Assembly: GCF_017545445.1 (NCBI RefSeq)
Contig: NZ_JAFWOM010000163.1
Span: 1 to 63,999 of the forward strand
DNA: 63,999 nt
Origin: Fibrobacter sp.
GTDB taxonomy: Bacteria > Fibrobacterota > Fibrobacteria > Fibrobacterales > Fibrobacteraceae
Direction: 5' to 3'
Part shown: positions 20,925 through 30,404 of the stretch, piece after piece
How positions within the stretch are numbered: the stretch's first letter is position 1
Layout: every line of letters starts with the position of its first letter
Translations under genes and position numbers: made by a program
The notes under the pieces: generated by a model
Told to the model about the DNA's origin: nothing
What the model saw: the letters and a program-made list of their open reading frames with translations, nothing else
The model's database searches: none

Positions 20925-21938
20925 TTACGCATCGAAATCGGCAAGTTCTTCTTCTGCTTCCTTCAAATCAGCGGCGTCCGGCCCTTCGAATTCATCGTCA
21001 TCCGCTTCATCCAAAGAGTCGCCACCCATAGCCCCCAACTGGTATTCCACCTTGCGGGCTTCCTTGGACTGTCCCAAGTGCAAGATAGTGGCGCATTCTT
21101 CGCAGTAACCGAGATGCTTATCGACCCAGAATTCCGGAGAAACGAGATTTCTATTGCAGCGAGTGCAAATCTGCGTCGCGGCTTCACGCGTGAACGCGGC
21201 ATTCTGCTCTTCGAGCTCCTTCAAGATGCGTTCCGTCAATTCTTCCTGTGTTTCTTCGGCCAAGGAAATCTTGTGACGGATAGCGGAAGTCGGTTTCTTT
21301 TCAAGGTTCTTCATTTCTGAAGTCACCTTTTTCTTGTTAGCACGTTCTTCCTGTTCATCTATTTCGACAAACATAATGAACTTGCACGGTTTCTTGCCGC
21401 CTTCAAGCAGAACCGAGTAGGGATACTCGACTTTAGACGAAGATTTTTTCGTTTCGTGTTTTTCGTGTGTTTCGACGACTTCCATTTTTTCCGTCTTTTT
21501 ATCCGATTCCTTGTCGGCAGGCTTCTTTGCTGCAACCGCAGCTGCCGCCTTGACTTCTTTCTCAGGAGCAGCCACGACCGCCGGTTCAACTTTTTTCACG
21601 GTCTCCGTTTTCTTGGAAACTTCGGTCTTGGAATCCTTCACAGCAGGCTTTTTTGCAGGAGCAACCGCCGCAGTTTCCTTTTTTGCAGGTTCCTTCTTTA
21701 CGGGAGCTTCCTTTTTCACGACAGGCTTTTTTGCTGGAGCAGCCTTAACCGGAGCTGCCGGTTTTGCCGGAGCAGACTTCTTGGCAGGAGCTTCTTTCGC
21801 TGGAGCCGCCTTTTTAGCTGGGGCCGCCGCCTTTGCAGGCTTCGTTTCGGCAGCCTTCTTCGGAGCCGGCTTAGCCGTTTTCTTTTCAGAAGCACTCGCC
21901 TTTGCAGGCGCTTTAGATGTCGCTTTTTTGGAACTCAT
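20925..21938 (-). CDS. DksA/TraR-type zinc-finger protein with histone H1-like N-terminal tail
   Basis: 337 residues. The first half is low complexity, rich in Lys, Ala and Pro, with PAKKA-type repeats as in histone H1-like nucleoid proteins. Near residues 160-190 there is a short ordered segment (YPYSVLLEGG), and the C-terminal part has a helical stretch followed by a four-Cys finger: C258-X2-C261-X17-C279-X2-C282, as in the TraR/DksA family, then an acidic tail (DEADDDEFEG). DksA relatives bind the RNA polymerase secondary channel; whether this one does is not shown, because the acidic coiled-coil tip is not obvious. The tail suggests DNA or RNA binding. Its ATG lies two bases after the stop of the cyclophilin gene, so the two are probably co-translated. 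Confidence 0.75.
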   Translation of the reverse strand: MSSKKATSKAPAKASASEKKTAKPAPKKAAETKPAKAAAPAKKAAPAKEAPAKKSAPAKPAAPVKAAPAKKPVVKKEAPVKKEPAKKETAAVAPAKKPAVKDSKTEVSKKTETVKKVEPAVVAAPEKEVKAAAAVAAKKPADKESDKKTEKMEVVETHEKHETKKSSSKVEYPYSVLLEGGKKPCKFIMFVEIDEQEERANKKKVTSEMKNLEKKPTSAIRHKISLAEETQEELTERILKELEEQNAAFTREAATQICTRCNRNLVSPEFWVDKHLGYCEECATILHLGQSKEARKVEYQLGAMGGDSLDEADDDEFEGPDAADLKEAEEELADFDA

Positions 21939-21940
21939 AT

Positions 21941-22465
21941 TTACTTCTTTTCCACAATTGTAATGTTCAAAATCGGATCGTTCACGTCAATACGGCAGAC
22001 CGCATCATGCCCTTCGATGACTTTACCAAACACTGTATGCTTACCATCCAAATGCGGCTGCGGGAGATGCGTGATAAAGAACTGCGAACCACCAGTATCA
22101 GGGCCGCGATTCGCCATGGAAATTACACCCGTCTCGTGCTTGAGGTCGTTCTTTTCATCATCAATGGTATAACCAGGCCCGCCCGTTCCGTCTCCATTCG
22201 GGTCGCCGCCCTGAATCATGAATCCCGGAATGACACGATGGAACAGAAGACCATTGTAAAAGCCCTTGTTTGCAAGATCGACAAAGTTGGCCACCGTATT
22301 CGGAGCAGCCTTGAAGTTCAAATCGACAACGATTTTTCCTTCGTGAGTCGTAATCTCAGCAAGTATTTGGGAAATTCCCGTGTAGTCCTTGTTGAATTTT
22401 TTTCCTTCGGCAAAAACATTTGCAGCAAGGAGCAAAGAGACGCAGATTATAAATTTTTTTAACAA
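21941..22465 (-). CDS. Exported cyclophilin-type peptidyl-prolyl cis-trans isomerase
   Basis: 174 residues. An N-terminal signal peptide (MLKKFIICVSLLLAANVFA) is followed by a complete cyclophilin domain: FHRVIPGFMIQGGDP holds the catalytic Arg, and GGSQFFITH and HLDGKHTVFGKV complete the active site. The Trp typical of cyclosporin-sensitive cyclophilins (WLDGKH) is His here, as in other bacterial members lacking it. The enzyme should speed proline isomerisation of secreted or periplasmic proteins. First gene of a two-gene operon with the DksA-like protein; it is divergent from lepA across a 141-bp spacer that should hold both promoters. Confidence 0.9.
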   Translation of the reverse strand: MLKKFIICVSLLLAANVFAEGKKFNKDYTGISQILAEITTHEGKIVVDLNFKAAPNTVANFVDLANKGFYNGLLFHRVIPGFMIQGGDPNGDGTGGPGYTIDDEKNDLKHETGVISMANRGPDTGGSQFFITHLPQPHLDGKHTVFGKVIEGHDAVCRIDVNDPILNITIVEKK

Positions 22466-22606
22466 AACTGAACTTCCGTAGATAGATCGTTATGAAAGAA
22501 CCAAATGTCCACAAGAATATAGTTTTTTTTTGAAGCGTCCACAACATGTTCCAAAAAACAGGCACAAGATTTCTATATTTGTACAAAAACTCATCAACAT
22601 TTTAAT

Positions 22607-24427
22607 ATGCCGCAAAATAACAATATCCGTAATTTTAGCATAATCGCCCACATTGACCACGGCAAATCCACATTAGCCGACAGAATGATTGAACTGACCA
22701 AGACGGTCTCCAAAAACGAAATGATGAACCAGCTCCTGGACGACATGGACCTGGAACGCGAACGCGGCATTACCATCAAGGCTCACGCCATCCGCATGGT
22801 CTATGAAAAAGACGGCGAAGAATACATTCTGAACATGATCGACACCCCGGGGCATGTCGATTTCACTTACGAAGTCAGCCGTTCACTCGCCGCATGCGAA
22901 GGCGCCATTCTCGTCGTAGATGCAAGCCAGGGCATCGAAGCCCAGACGCTTTCGAACCTCTATCTTGCAATCGAAAACGACCTCACCATCATCCCGGTTT
23001 TGAACAAAGTCGATTTACCGGGGGCACAACCAGACCACATCGCCCAACTCGTCGGGGACTTGCTCGGTTACGATCCGGACCAGATTCCACGCATTTCAGC
23101 CAAGACAGGCCTTAACGTAGAACAAGTGCTCGACAAGATTGTCGATGAAATTCCAGCCCCCAAAGGCGATGCAAACAAACCGCTCAAGGCGCTTATTTTC
23201 GACTCCGTCTATGACAGCTACCGCGGCGTGATCAACTACATCCGCATTGTCGAAGGCACGCTCAAGGCGGGCATGAAAATCCGCATGATGAAGACCGGCG
23301 GCGAATATGTGGTGACCGAAGTCGGTACGTTCAGCATGCGCCGCGACCCGCGCCCGGAACTGACCGAAGGTATGGTCGGCTACGTGCTTGCAAACGTGAA
23401 GACGATTAGCGACGTGAAGATTGGCGACACGCTCACCGATGCCGCGAACCCGGCCACCGAGCCGCTTCCGGGCTACAAAGACGTGCTCCCGATGATTTAC
23501 TCGGGCATCTACCCCATCGACCCGGAAGACTACAAGGACCTCCGCGAAGCGCTCGAAAAGCTCCGCCTCAACGACTCCGCCCTCTGCTGGGAACCGGAAA
23601 CCTCCGAAGCGCTCGGCTTTGGCTTCCGCACAGGATTCCTCGGACTTTTGCACATGGAAATCGTGCAGGAACGCTTGGATCGCGAATTCAACGTCGATAT
23701 CATCACGACCGTCCCGAACGTGGAATACCACGTTTTCATGAGCGATGGCACGATGGTGAAAATCGAAAGCCCCTCCAAGCTCCCCGACGCTAGCCGCTAC
23801 GACTACATCGAAGAGCCCTACGTCAAGGCACAAATTTTTACGCCCAGGGAATACGTCGGCGCCATGATGACGCTCTGTGAAGAAAAGCGCGGCACGTTCG
23901 AGACCATGGAATACATCGACGAATCGAAGGTCATTCTCAAGTACGACCTCCCGCTTGCCGAAATCATGTTCGACTTCTACGATCGTCTTAAATCGCTGAG
24001 CCGCGGTTACGCAGGACTCGACTACACGCCAAGCGAATACAAGCGCAACAACCTCGTCAAACTCGACATTCTCTTGAACGGCGACCCGGTGGATGCATTC
24101 TCCGTGATTATCCACCGCGACAAGGCTCACACCTACGCAAACGCCATCTGCGTCAAGCTCAAGGACCTCATTCCACGCCAGCAGTTCGATGTGGCCATCC
24201 AAGGTGCTATCGGCGGAAAGATTATCAGCCGCTCGACCGTGAAGGCCGTGCGCAAGGACGTGCTTGCCAAGTGCTACGGCGGCGACATCACCCGTAAGCG
24301 CAAGCTCCTCGAAAAACAGAAGGAAGGCAAGAAGCGCATGAAGAGCATCGGCTCCGTGGAAGTGCCGCAGAAGGCGTTCCTCGCCGTGCTTTCGCTCAGC
24401 GACGATTCCACCGGCAACGGGGACTAA
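22607..24427 (+). CDS. lepA: Elongation factor 4 (LepA)
   Basis: 606 residues, normal family length. G1 motif AHIDHGKST (about residues 14-22), switch segment RERGITIKA, G3 IDTPGHVDF, G4 NKVD, and the LepA-specific C-terminal domain ending in GKKRMKSIGSVEVP. LepA is a ribosome-binding GTPase that remodels or back-translocates ribosomes and affects initiation. The ATG lacks a strong Shine-Dalgarno sequence. It is followed after 22 bases by a signal peptidase homologue, the same order as the lepA-lepB operon of enterobacteria. Confidence 0.97.
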   Translation: MPQNNNIRNFSIIAHIDHGKSTLADRMIELTKTVSKNEMMNQLLDDMDLERERGITIKAHAIRMVYEKDGEEYILNMIDTPGHVDFTYEVSRSLAACEGAILVVDASQGIEAQTLSNLYLAIENDLTIIPVLNKVDLPGAQPDHIAQLVGDLLGYDPDQIPRISAKTGLNVEQVLDKIVDEIPAPKGDANKPLKALIFDSVYDSYRGVINYIRIVEGTLKAGMKIRMMKTGGEYVVTEVGTFSMRRDPRPELTEGMVGYVLANVKTISDVKIGDTLTDAANPATEPLPGYKDVLPMIYSGIYPIDPEDYKDLREALEKLRLNDSALCWEPETSEALGFGFRTGFLGLLHMEIVQERLDREFNVDIITTVPNVEYHVFMSDGTMVKIESPSKLPDASRYDYIEEPYVKAQIFTPREYVGAMMTLCEEKRGTFETMEYIDESKVILKYDLPLAEIMFDFYDRLKSLSRGYAGLDYTPSEYKRNNLVKLDILLNGDPVDAFSVIIHRDKAHTYANAICVKLKDLIPRQQFDVAIQGAIGGKIISRSTVKAVRKDVLAKCYGGDITRKRKLLEKQKEGKKRMKSIGSVEVPQKAFLAVLSLSDDSTGNGD

Positions 24428-24449
24428 TCCACAGGATTCCTACACAAAT

Positions 24450-25364
24450 ATGTCTGCACTGGATAGAAAAGTCAGGTCTTTACAACGGCGCCATTCCAAG
24501 GCGTACGTGTTCTTTCTTGTCTTTATCCTCTGCGTGGTTTTGGGAGTCATGATAGGCGTTCGTGAATATGTCATAGAACCCGTCCGCATGCAAGACAATT
24601 CGCTGTACCCGAAATTCAAAAAGAACAACGTCATGTGGATGTGCAAGCTCCCCCGCTGTACAGAAAAAATTCAAGACGGAGACTTTGTCTGGGGCGTCAT
24701 GCGCAATCAAGACAACATGGTGCGCAGAGTTCTCGGCGTTCCAGGCGATTCCATCACCATAACAAGCAACCACAAGGTCTATACGCCACACAGCAATTTC
24801 AAGTGGAATGGCGAAGACGCATTCATTGAAACTCGTAGCATCTACATTCCGCGCAAGGGCGACACGCTTTTCTTCAATAAATTAAATGATGTAGAACAAG
24901 ATTATCTAATTTCGCTCATGCATGAGCAAAATGAAAAAATCTACATAAAGTCAAGCCTTTGGCAGGGCAATCGCGAAATGCCCTTGGAACGCATAGGCTC
25001 CACCAAGCTCGGCAACCGTCTTGTAAGTTTACAAGAAATTGATTACATGCCATGGCAAGACAGATACCTTGTCGAGCTCCAGATTTTCCAAGCAGAACCG
25101 GGAAACGCCCCTATTCACATTAAGCGCGAACTTTTCAGCGGAAAAGATTCTTCAAAAATTTCATTTTATGTTGTTCCTGAAGACTGTTATTACCTCGTCT
25201 GTGAAAAAGCGAACCACTGTGCAGATTCAAGAGAAATTGGTTATTTCACCAAAAGCCGCCTCCTCGGTCGCGCCAACAAGGTTGCAAACAAATTCCAAAA
25301 GCAAATAGACCATAAATTTTTACAAGCCAAAAGATTCGTAAAGATGGTCATGAAAGCAAAATAA
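24450..25364 (+). CDS. Signal peptidase I homologue with Arg at the catalytic Lys position
   Basis: 304 residues. A basic N-terminus and one membrane helix (about residues 19-38) precede the S26 peptidase core. NSLYPKF places the nucleophile at Ser51 (consensus SMxPT). The second conserved box reads MVRRVLGVPGD (residues 90-100), where active enzymes have V/I-K-R; the general-base Lys is therefore Arg92. The last box, CADSREIGYF, matches the DSRxxG motif. Position right behind lepA argues for descent from lepB. If the substitution is real the protein may be inactive, or diverged in mechanism or substrate; another signal peptidase elsewhere in the genome would then be needed. Family assignment is firm, activity is not. 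Confidence 0.82.
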   Translation: MSALDRKVRSLQRRHSKAYVFFLVFILCVVLGVMIGVREYVIEPVRMQDNSLYPKFKKNNVMWMCKLPRCTEKIQDGDFVWGVMRNQDNMVRRVLGVPGDSITITSNHKVYTPHSNFKWNGEDAFIETRSIYIPRKGDTLFFNKLNDVEQDYLISLMHEQNEKIYIKSSLWQGNREMPLERIGSTKLGNRLVSLQEIDYMPWQDRYLVELQIFQAEPGNAPIHIKRELFSGKDSSKISFYVVPEDCYYLVCEKANHCADSREIGYFTKSRLLGRANKVANKFQKQIDHKFLQAKRFVKMVMKAK

Positions 25365-25721
25365 AGCTTTACCTTTTAAAGATTCTCCAAAGTTTAAAAT
25401 TTTTAAACTTCCACATACTCGCCAAGCGAATCATATTCCAAAAATACGGCAATTTATTTCTTTGTCTTAACTTCATTTTCCGGGTAGCCCATTTAATGGA
25501 ATAAATCTAGAATCATTGCGTGCAAAAAAACAGATATAAGCCTCATTTTGCAAACAGTAGCTAGCAAGATCATAAAAAAAATTGCGTTTGCTCACATTTT
25601 TTCAACAACGCAAAGCTCAAGCAAAAAACAAGTATGCTTTTAATGTAAAGTTCATAGTCATGAAAAAGCACAAGCCCTTAAATTTAATATATTTTTGTCG
25701 AAATAAAAAATAGGAGTTCTT
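25365..25721. other. AT-rich intergenic region, 357 bp
   Basis: No gene is supported here. An inverted repeat, TTGCGTT at 25582-25588 and AACGCAA at 25607-25613, could form a weak stem-loop. The segment before 25721 is very AT-rich and probably holds the promoter of the next gene; its ribosome site AGGAG lies at 25712-25716. Confidence 0.4.
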
Positions 25722-26318
25722 TTGTTTTCTTCACCGTATTTTGCCGATGACAAGCAGTTCTATGCGATGCGCTTACTTTTTTGGAAGCCCCTACTGTATC
25801 GGTGGTTTTTGTACAAGGCAGGGAAAATCAAGAATCCAAAGCATTTTTCTTTCCCGAAATCGTTGCAAGACCATGAAAAGACTGTATTTTTTGTTCCTGA
25901 AGACAAAAAAATTGCAAAAAATATCGTAGATGATCTTCCTCCCGAGGCTTTCAAGTCCATTTTGTTCGTTGCACACGGTGATTTGGAAATCATCTTTTCA
26001 AAGAAAAAAGCGACCGTCACGTACTATACCGATAAAGGTTGCCGTTACGGAGAACCGCTGTTTGAAAAGCTTGAATACCAAATAAAAAATTATGCACCTC
26101 TTGCTTGCGTCTATCCGGGGCCTTACAAGCCGCAATTTTTGTACCTTGCGCTTGTAAGCGGAGCTTCACTGCGGGCCGGTTTTGATTGCGTCCACGAGTA
26201 CCCGTTTTTGAACATTAGCCTCCACCAGCTCAAGACAATTTCCCCTGCTAGGATGATGGCACGCTATTTTATAAATGATGCCAAGGACGCTAAAGACACC
26301 AAGGAAGCCAAAGGCTAG
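25722..26318 (+). CDS. Conserved-looking protein of unknown function
   Basis: 198 residues from a TTG start, chosen because AGGAG lies five bases upstream; no ATG fits the N-terminus. No signal peptide. The sequence has an N-terminal basic, aromatic segment (LLFWKPLLYRWFLYK), then alternating strands and helices with KSILFVAHGDLEIIF and YAPLACVYPGPYKPQFLYLALVSGA, recalling an incomplete Rossmann-like fold seen in glycosyltransferase-9-type and DUF6913-type proteins, but the match is too faint for a function. The C-terminus is a charged Lys/Asp repeat (DAKDAKDTKEAKG). The stop is two bases before the PHP phosphoesterase start, so they share an operon. Confidence 0.6.
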   Translation: MFSSPYFADDKQFYAMRLLFWKPLLYRWFLYKAGKIKNPKHFSFPKSLQDHEKTVFFVPEDKKIAKNIVDDLPPEAFKSILFVAHGDLEIIFSKKKATVTYYTDKGCRYGEPLFEKLEYQIKNYAPLACVYPGPYKPQFLYLALVSGASLRAGFDCVHEYPFLNISLHQLKTISPARMMARYFINDAKDAKDTKEAKG

Positions 26319-26320
26319 CC

Positions 26321-27190
26321 ATGCAAAAGTATTCGACCATCATCACTGAAAATGGCGGCTATGCAGATTTGCACATGCACACCAAGCTTTCCGACGGAAC
26401 GCTCTCGGTCGATGAACTGCTCATGCTTTGCAAACGCAAAGGGCTTCGTTGCATATCCATTACGGATCACGATAACTTGGACAGCTACAAACTCGCCGAA
26501 GAACCAGCCAAGGAAATCGGGCTTGAAATCATTCCGGGAATCGAAATTTCAGCGGTGTGGCAAGGCAAGGACATCCACATCCTGGGGTACTTCTGCGACC
26601 CGACGAACCTCGCCCTCAACATGGAACTGGAGGACTTCGCCAAGCAGCGTATCGCACGCGTGAAGGCGATTATCAAAAAACTGAATGCGCTCGGAATCGG
26701 CATCACGTTCGACAAAGTGCATTCGTACTGCAAAGGGAAAATTATCGGTCGCCCGCACATCGCCATGTCGCTTGTCGATGAAGAATACATTTCGAACTTC
26801 TCCGAAGCGTTCACGAAATACTTGGGAGACGGCTGCATCGCGTTCGTCGAAAAGAAAGGCCTCAACCCGCAGGAAACGATTAGGCTTATCGAAAACGCAG
26901 GCGGCATTGCCGTACTCGCCCACCCGTACAAGTCTGGTCTCAGCGACGAGTTCATCGAGAACATGGTGGAATGGGGCATCCAGGGCATGGAAGTCTATAG
27001 TCCAGCGCAAAAAGGAGCCGTTGGTCGCAAGTACAAAGAAATGGCGCAAAGGTTCGGTCTCGTGGGGACGGGCGGTTCGGACTTCCACACGGAAAGCGGA
27101 ACTTACCCCCCAGGTTGCATGAAAATGCCCTACACCGTAGTCCAAGCACTTCGAGAGAGGCGCGAAAAATCTCGTGCAGAATGGTTCTAA
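26321..27190 (+). CDS. PHP-domain phosphoesterase (RNase AM / nucleoside bisphosphatase type)
   Basis: 289 residues. Metal-binding PHP motifs: ADLHMHTKLSDG (His18, His20), ITDHDN (Asp49, His50), PGIEIS, an LAHPYKSG motif, and GGSDFH near the C-terminus. The arrangement, with the inserted middle domain, fits the YciV/TrpH family, which removes phosphates from 3',5'-nucleoside bisphosphates or trims RNA 5' ends. Exact substrate cannot be read from sequence. Two bases separate it from the preceding gene, and its TAA overlaps the ATG of the following gene by one base, so a three-gene translationally coupled operon is likely. Confidence 0.88.
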   Translation: MQKYSTIITENGGYADLHMHTKLSDGTLSVDELLMLCKRKGLRCISITDHDNLDSYKLAEEPAKEIGLEIIPGIEISAVWQGKDIHILGYFCDPTNLALNMELEDFAKQRIARVKAIIKKLNALGIGITFDKVHSYCKGKIIGRPHIAMSLVDEEYISNFSEAFTKYLGDGCIAFVEKKGLNPQETIRLIENAGGIAVLAHPYKSGLSDEFIENMVEWGIQGMEVYSPAQKGAVGRKYKEMAQRFGLVGTGGSDFHTESGTYPPGCMKMPYTVVQALRERREKSRAEWF

Positions 27191-29274
27191 TGAATCGTGG
27201 TATTTTTCTTTTAGCTTTTTTGTCTGCGCTTGTATCAAGCGTTTATGCTGATGTCATCCATGCCAAAAAGAGCATGCTCCCGACTCCGCAAGATTCTGTT
27301 TTTGAAACGCCAAACGCCCCAGACCCAGCCCCTAGAGAAACAGACGCTGGCCGTTGGGTGATTCCGCTTCGCGAAGTCATGCAGCGTACTTACGACGTTT
27401 CCGGGCAAAAATCCGAATGGGTGCTGGGAACTTCTATCCTAGGTAGTCCGGAACTCCCGGCAACATCCCTTGGAATCGGGACGCTCAGCAAGCGCTACCC
27501 CAGCAAACTCGCCGGCATTTACACAACACGCTTAAGCTTTGACGCATCAACACTTGCACTCAATGGAGAAAACGGGATTCTCTTTGAAGAACGCCACGGC
27601 ATTCCCGTCGATACGCCGATTACAGATGTCAACTGGGAACGCGGTCCGTTTGAAGGGAACGCACTTCGCTTGGAATTCCGCCGCCTAATCACGGACTCGG
27701 TGACACTCGACCTTGGCGTAGCAAGCCATTCCGACATGCTTTCGAAGCCTTTTGAATACCAGCCGGTGACGCACTCGCCCTACTTTGCATTGGGTCGCGA
27801 CTCCGTAGAAATCCCCTTCGGTGGACGCAATATTGCGATGAACAGCATGCACATCCAACCAATTGTCACATGGCGATTCGGCTACGGCAAGGCATTTTTT
27901 AAGATAAACTATTTCAGTCTCGACAATGCTGACAACACGACGCACAAAGTCTTGCTCGACACGCTCGACCCAACGGTTCGCAATTTCCAAACGGACCCGT
28001 ACAACATTGTTATTGAAACGCGTACTTACGGCGGAGGCGTTGAATTCTACCCCATCAAAGACTTGACGCTCGGTACAGAATTCCATTACGGCAATCACGA
28101 AATGGAGTTGAAACACCTTTCAAGAATCAAGAAAAATACCGATACAACGCTTAACGAATGGGGTTACCCCGTAAATAAAATAAATTATTACGATACAAGT
28201 AAAGTTCGCAATTACGAAACGATTCTCGGTAATTTTGAAGCCCGTTACAACATGTTCTTGAATCCCAGATTCCGTTTTGAATATGAATTTGTCAATACCG
28301 AAGAATCTGGCAACGAAACGAAAAAGAAAACATATTATCAAGACCGCGAAATAGGCTACGCCGAAGTCTCCGATACGTTATTCGGGAAAGTCCTGTTCCG
28401 CGCGCAGGCGGGAATGCAACGCAACAGTTCACTTTTGGATACGGTCGAATTTGCACCGGCCTTCTCATTAGACGGAACATACCTACTCCCCTATCACTTG
28501 ATGTTAAACGCATCGTACCGCCATGACAACAAATTCCCGGATGTAAACCATATCAAGCTTATCGAAACTGGCAGAATCGCGTTCCCTAATGAAGACTTGA
28601 CTTACGAAGTTCGCGACCGTGCCACCGCCACGATTTCATGGAAAATGCGAGACGTGTTTTACGGACTAGGGCTGCGATATGAACACGCAAACGACCTGAT
28701 AAAACCGAGCTGGGCTATTCGCGGAAAGCTAGACACGACCTTTGTCGATACAACATATATCGCCAATTATGAGACGTATGAAACAAGAGATACGACAATC
28801 GCCCGCTCAAACGATTCCCTCGAATCAGCATTCCGTTACGAAAACCTCGATCACGCCCATACGCTCGACTGGATTATGCAAATCGGGTTCCGCCTCGGAA
28901 ACTGGAAATTTTACTTTGAGCGCGGTCAGAAAATCACTCGCACAAAGCTATTCGACACGCCATCGCTTTACTACAAGGGCAGTATCCATTGGCAAAACCG
29001 TTTTGTCAAGGATAGGCTTGGTGTTAGCGTCCGCGTGGATTTCCAATGGTTCAATAACCGTTACGATTGCACCATCAACGAAAAAGGCGAACCGGAAGTC
29101 GTCGAACTATCCCATTACTTGGCAATGGATTTCGAAGCCCGCATGCAGATTCTCTCGTTTGAACTTTACAGCCGCATAGAGAACTTCAACCACAGCATTT
29201 ACATGCCGGAATCAGGCTACACGCCCGAAGGCCTCCGCTTCGCTTACGGCATCGTCTGGACATTCGGAAATTAA
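27190..29274 (+). CDS. Predicted outer-membrane beta-barrel protein
   Basis: 694 residues from the ATG at 27190, which overlaps the previous stop (TAATG); an upstream in-frame start would put non-signal sequence before a good signal peptide, so the later start is chosen (MNRGIFLLAFLSALVSSVYA). The mature protein is rich in alternating polar/aromatic strands such as RFEYEFV, FYLGLRYEH-like and WKFYFERGQK segments, typical of a large outer-membrane barrel. It has no plug domain, TonB box or Cys motif. The end, YGIVWTFGN, resembles a last barrel strand. No family recognised. Coupling to the PHP gene may be only transcriptional. Confidence 0.7.
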   Translation: MNRGIFLLAFLSALVSSVYADVIHAKKSMLPTPQDSVFETPNAPDPAPRETDAGRWVIPLREVMQRTYDVSGQKSEWVLGTSILGSPELPATSLGIGTLSKRYPSKLAGIYTTRLSFDASTLALNGENGILFEERHGIPVDTPITDVNWERGPFEGNALRLEFRRLITDSVTLDLGVASHSDMLSKPFEYQPVTHSPYFALGRDSVEIPFGGRNIAMNSMHIQPIVTWRFGYGKAFFKINYFSLDNADNTTHKVLLDTLDPTVRNFQTDPYNIVIETRTYGGGVEFYPIKDLTLGTEFHYGNHEMELKHLSRIKKNTDTTLNEWGYPVNKINYYDTSKVRNYETILGNFEARYNMFLNPRFRFEYEFVNTEESGNETKKKTYYQDREIGYAEVSDTLFGKVLFRAQAGMQRNSSLLDTVEFAPAFSLDGTYLLPYHLMLNASYRHDNKFPDVNHIKLIETGRIAFPNEDLTYEVRDRATATISWKMRDVFYGLGLRYEHANDLIKPSWAIRGKLDTTFVDTTYIANYETYETRDTTIARSNDSLESAFRYENLDHAHTLDWIMQIGFRLGNWKFYFERGQKITRTKLFDTPSLYYKGSIHWQNRFVKDRLGVSVRVDFQWFNNRYDCTINEKGEPEVVELSHYLAMDFEARMQILSFELYSRIENFNHSIYMPESGYTPEGLRFAYGIVWTFGN

Positions 29275-29278
29275 CACT

Positions 29279-29405
29279 TTCGTCATCAGGGCTGCAGCAC
29301 TTTCGTCATCCTGACACCAAAGGTGGAAGGATCCAGTCAATTCTACTATGCAACTCAAGAAATGACTAGATTCTCCGCTCCCTAACGGTCACTCAGAATG
29401 ACGCC
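29279..29405. repeat. Intergenic GTCATCCTGA-type repeat
   Basis: Between convergent genes lies a mosaic of the motif GTCATCCTGA...GGAAGGATC and its inverse TCACTCAGAATGAC. The same words occur at about 38184-38262, 40926-40940 and, weakly, near 61386, so this is an interspersed family like bacterial REP/BIME elements. A role as a convergent terminator is possible. Confidence 0.6.
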
Positions 29406-29411
29406 AAACGA

Positions 29412-30398
29412 TTAAATGCTCTGTATTCCGAGCAACACGAGATAACCGACATAGAGACACAAGAACAGCGCTCCGCCGATACGTCCAAAGCCACCAACAC
29501 GCTTGCCCACCTTGTTCTTGAGCGGAAAACAAATGAAAAACAGCAAAAGCGTGAGGGCAGACATTATCGGCAAATCGCGGCTCAACACTTCGGGGTCGGT
29601 AGAGTTTATCGGAGCAATCACAGCCGCAATTCCGACCACGACAAGCGTATTGAACGCATTAGAACCGATGACATTGCCGACAGCCAAATCGTTTTCACCC
29701 CTACGGGCAGCAGCAATCGAACTCGCCAATTCCGGCAGAGACGTGCCGACAGCGACTATGGTAAGCCCAATCAGCAAATCGCTCACGCCAAGAGTTTGAG
29801 CAATGTTGACCGCCCCCCACACCAGCAGCCGCGAACTTGCAATCAAAAGCGCTATCCCGACAAGCAACCACAAAACAGACTTCCCGATAGAAGATTTAAC
29901 AGGAGCTGGTTCCCCGGAGGATTCTGATTCCTTTTCTCGGTTACGTTTTTCCTTCAGTTCCATGAAGACATTGAACAAAGTCAAAGCCACAAAAGCAACG
30001 AGCAAAACGGCACCATCCGCGAAAGATACGTTACCGTCCTTGAGCAACAAAACCGTAAGAACCGTCATCAAAATAAGAATCGGAATGTCTCGCAACATGG
30101 CCTGAGTTTTAACGACAACAGGAGCGACAAGCGCTGTCGCCCCTAGAATCAAAGCAATGTTTGCAATGTTAGAGCCGTAAGCATTACCAAGAGCGAGTTG
30201 CGGAGTATCGTTCATCGCCGACAAAATGGAAACGACCATTTCGGGAGCCGAAGTTCCAAAGCCAACAACAAGCATTCCGATAAGGAACGTGCTCATGCCC
30301 AAAAATTGGGCCACGCCAACGGCCCCATCCACAAACCGGTCTGCACTCCAGACCAAAACGACAAGGCCTATGACGACCGCCAATACAGAAAGTATCAT
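29412..30398 (-). CDS. Na+/Ca2+ antiporter, CaCA family (YrbG type)
   Basis: 328 residues with about ten membrane helices. Both alpha-repeats carrying the ion-binding acids are intact: GFGTSAPE (residues 46-53) followed by GNAYGSNIANIALILG, and AVGTSLPE (about residue 215) followed by GNVIGSNAFNTLVVVG. A charged cytoplasmic loop (KEKRNREKESESS) separates the two halves. It should exchange calcium for sodium or protons across the inner membrane. The start lies six bases after the stop of an outer-membrane protein gene, so they are one operon. Confidence 0.93.
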   Translation of the reverse strand: MILSVLAVVIGLVVLVWSADRFVDGAVGVAQFLGMSTFLIGMLVVGFGTSAPEMVVSILSAMNDTPQLALGNAYGSNIANIALILGATALVAPVVVKTQAMLRDIPILILMTVLTVLLLKDGNVSFADGAVLLVAFVALTLFNVFMELKEKRNREKESESSGEPAPVKSSIGKSVLWLLVGIALLIASSRLLVWGAVNIAQTLGVSDLLIGLTIVAVGTSLPELASSIAAARRGENDLAVGNVIGSNAFNTLVVVGIAAVIAPINSTDPEVLSRDLPIMSALTLLLFFICFPLKNKVGKRVGGFGRIGGALFLCLYVGYLVLLGIQSI

Positions 30399-30404
30399 TT
30401 GCTA

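Noticed and set aside
23096..24202. Minus-strand open frame of 368 codons inside lepA
   Set aside because: Antisense shadow of a well-recognised gene; no family motif. Similar shadows in pepA, dnaK and mnmG were also dropped.
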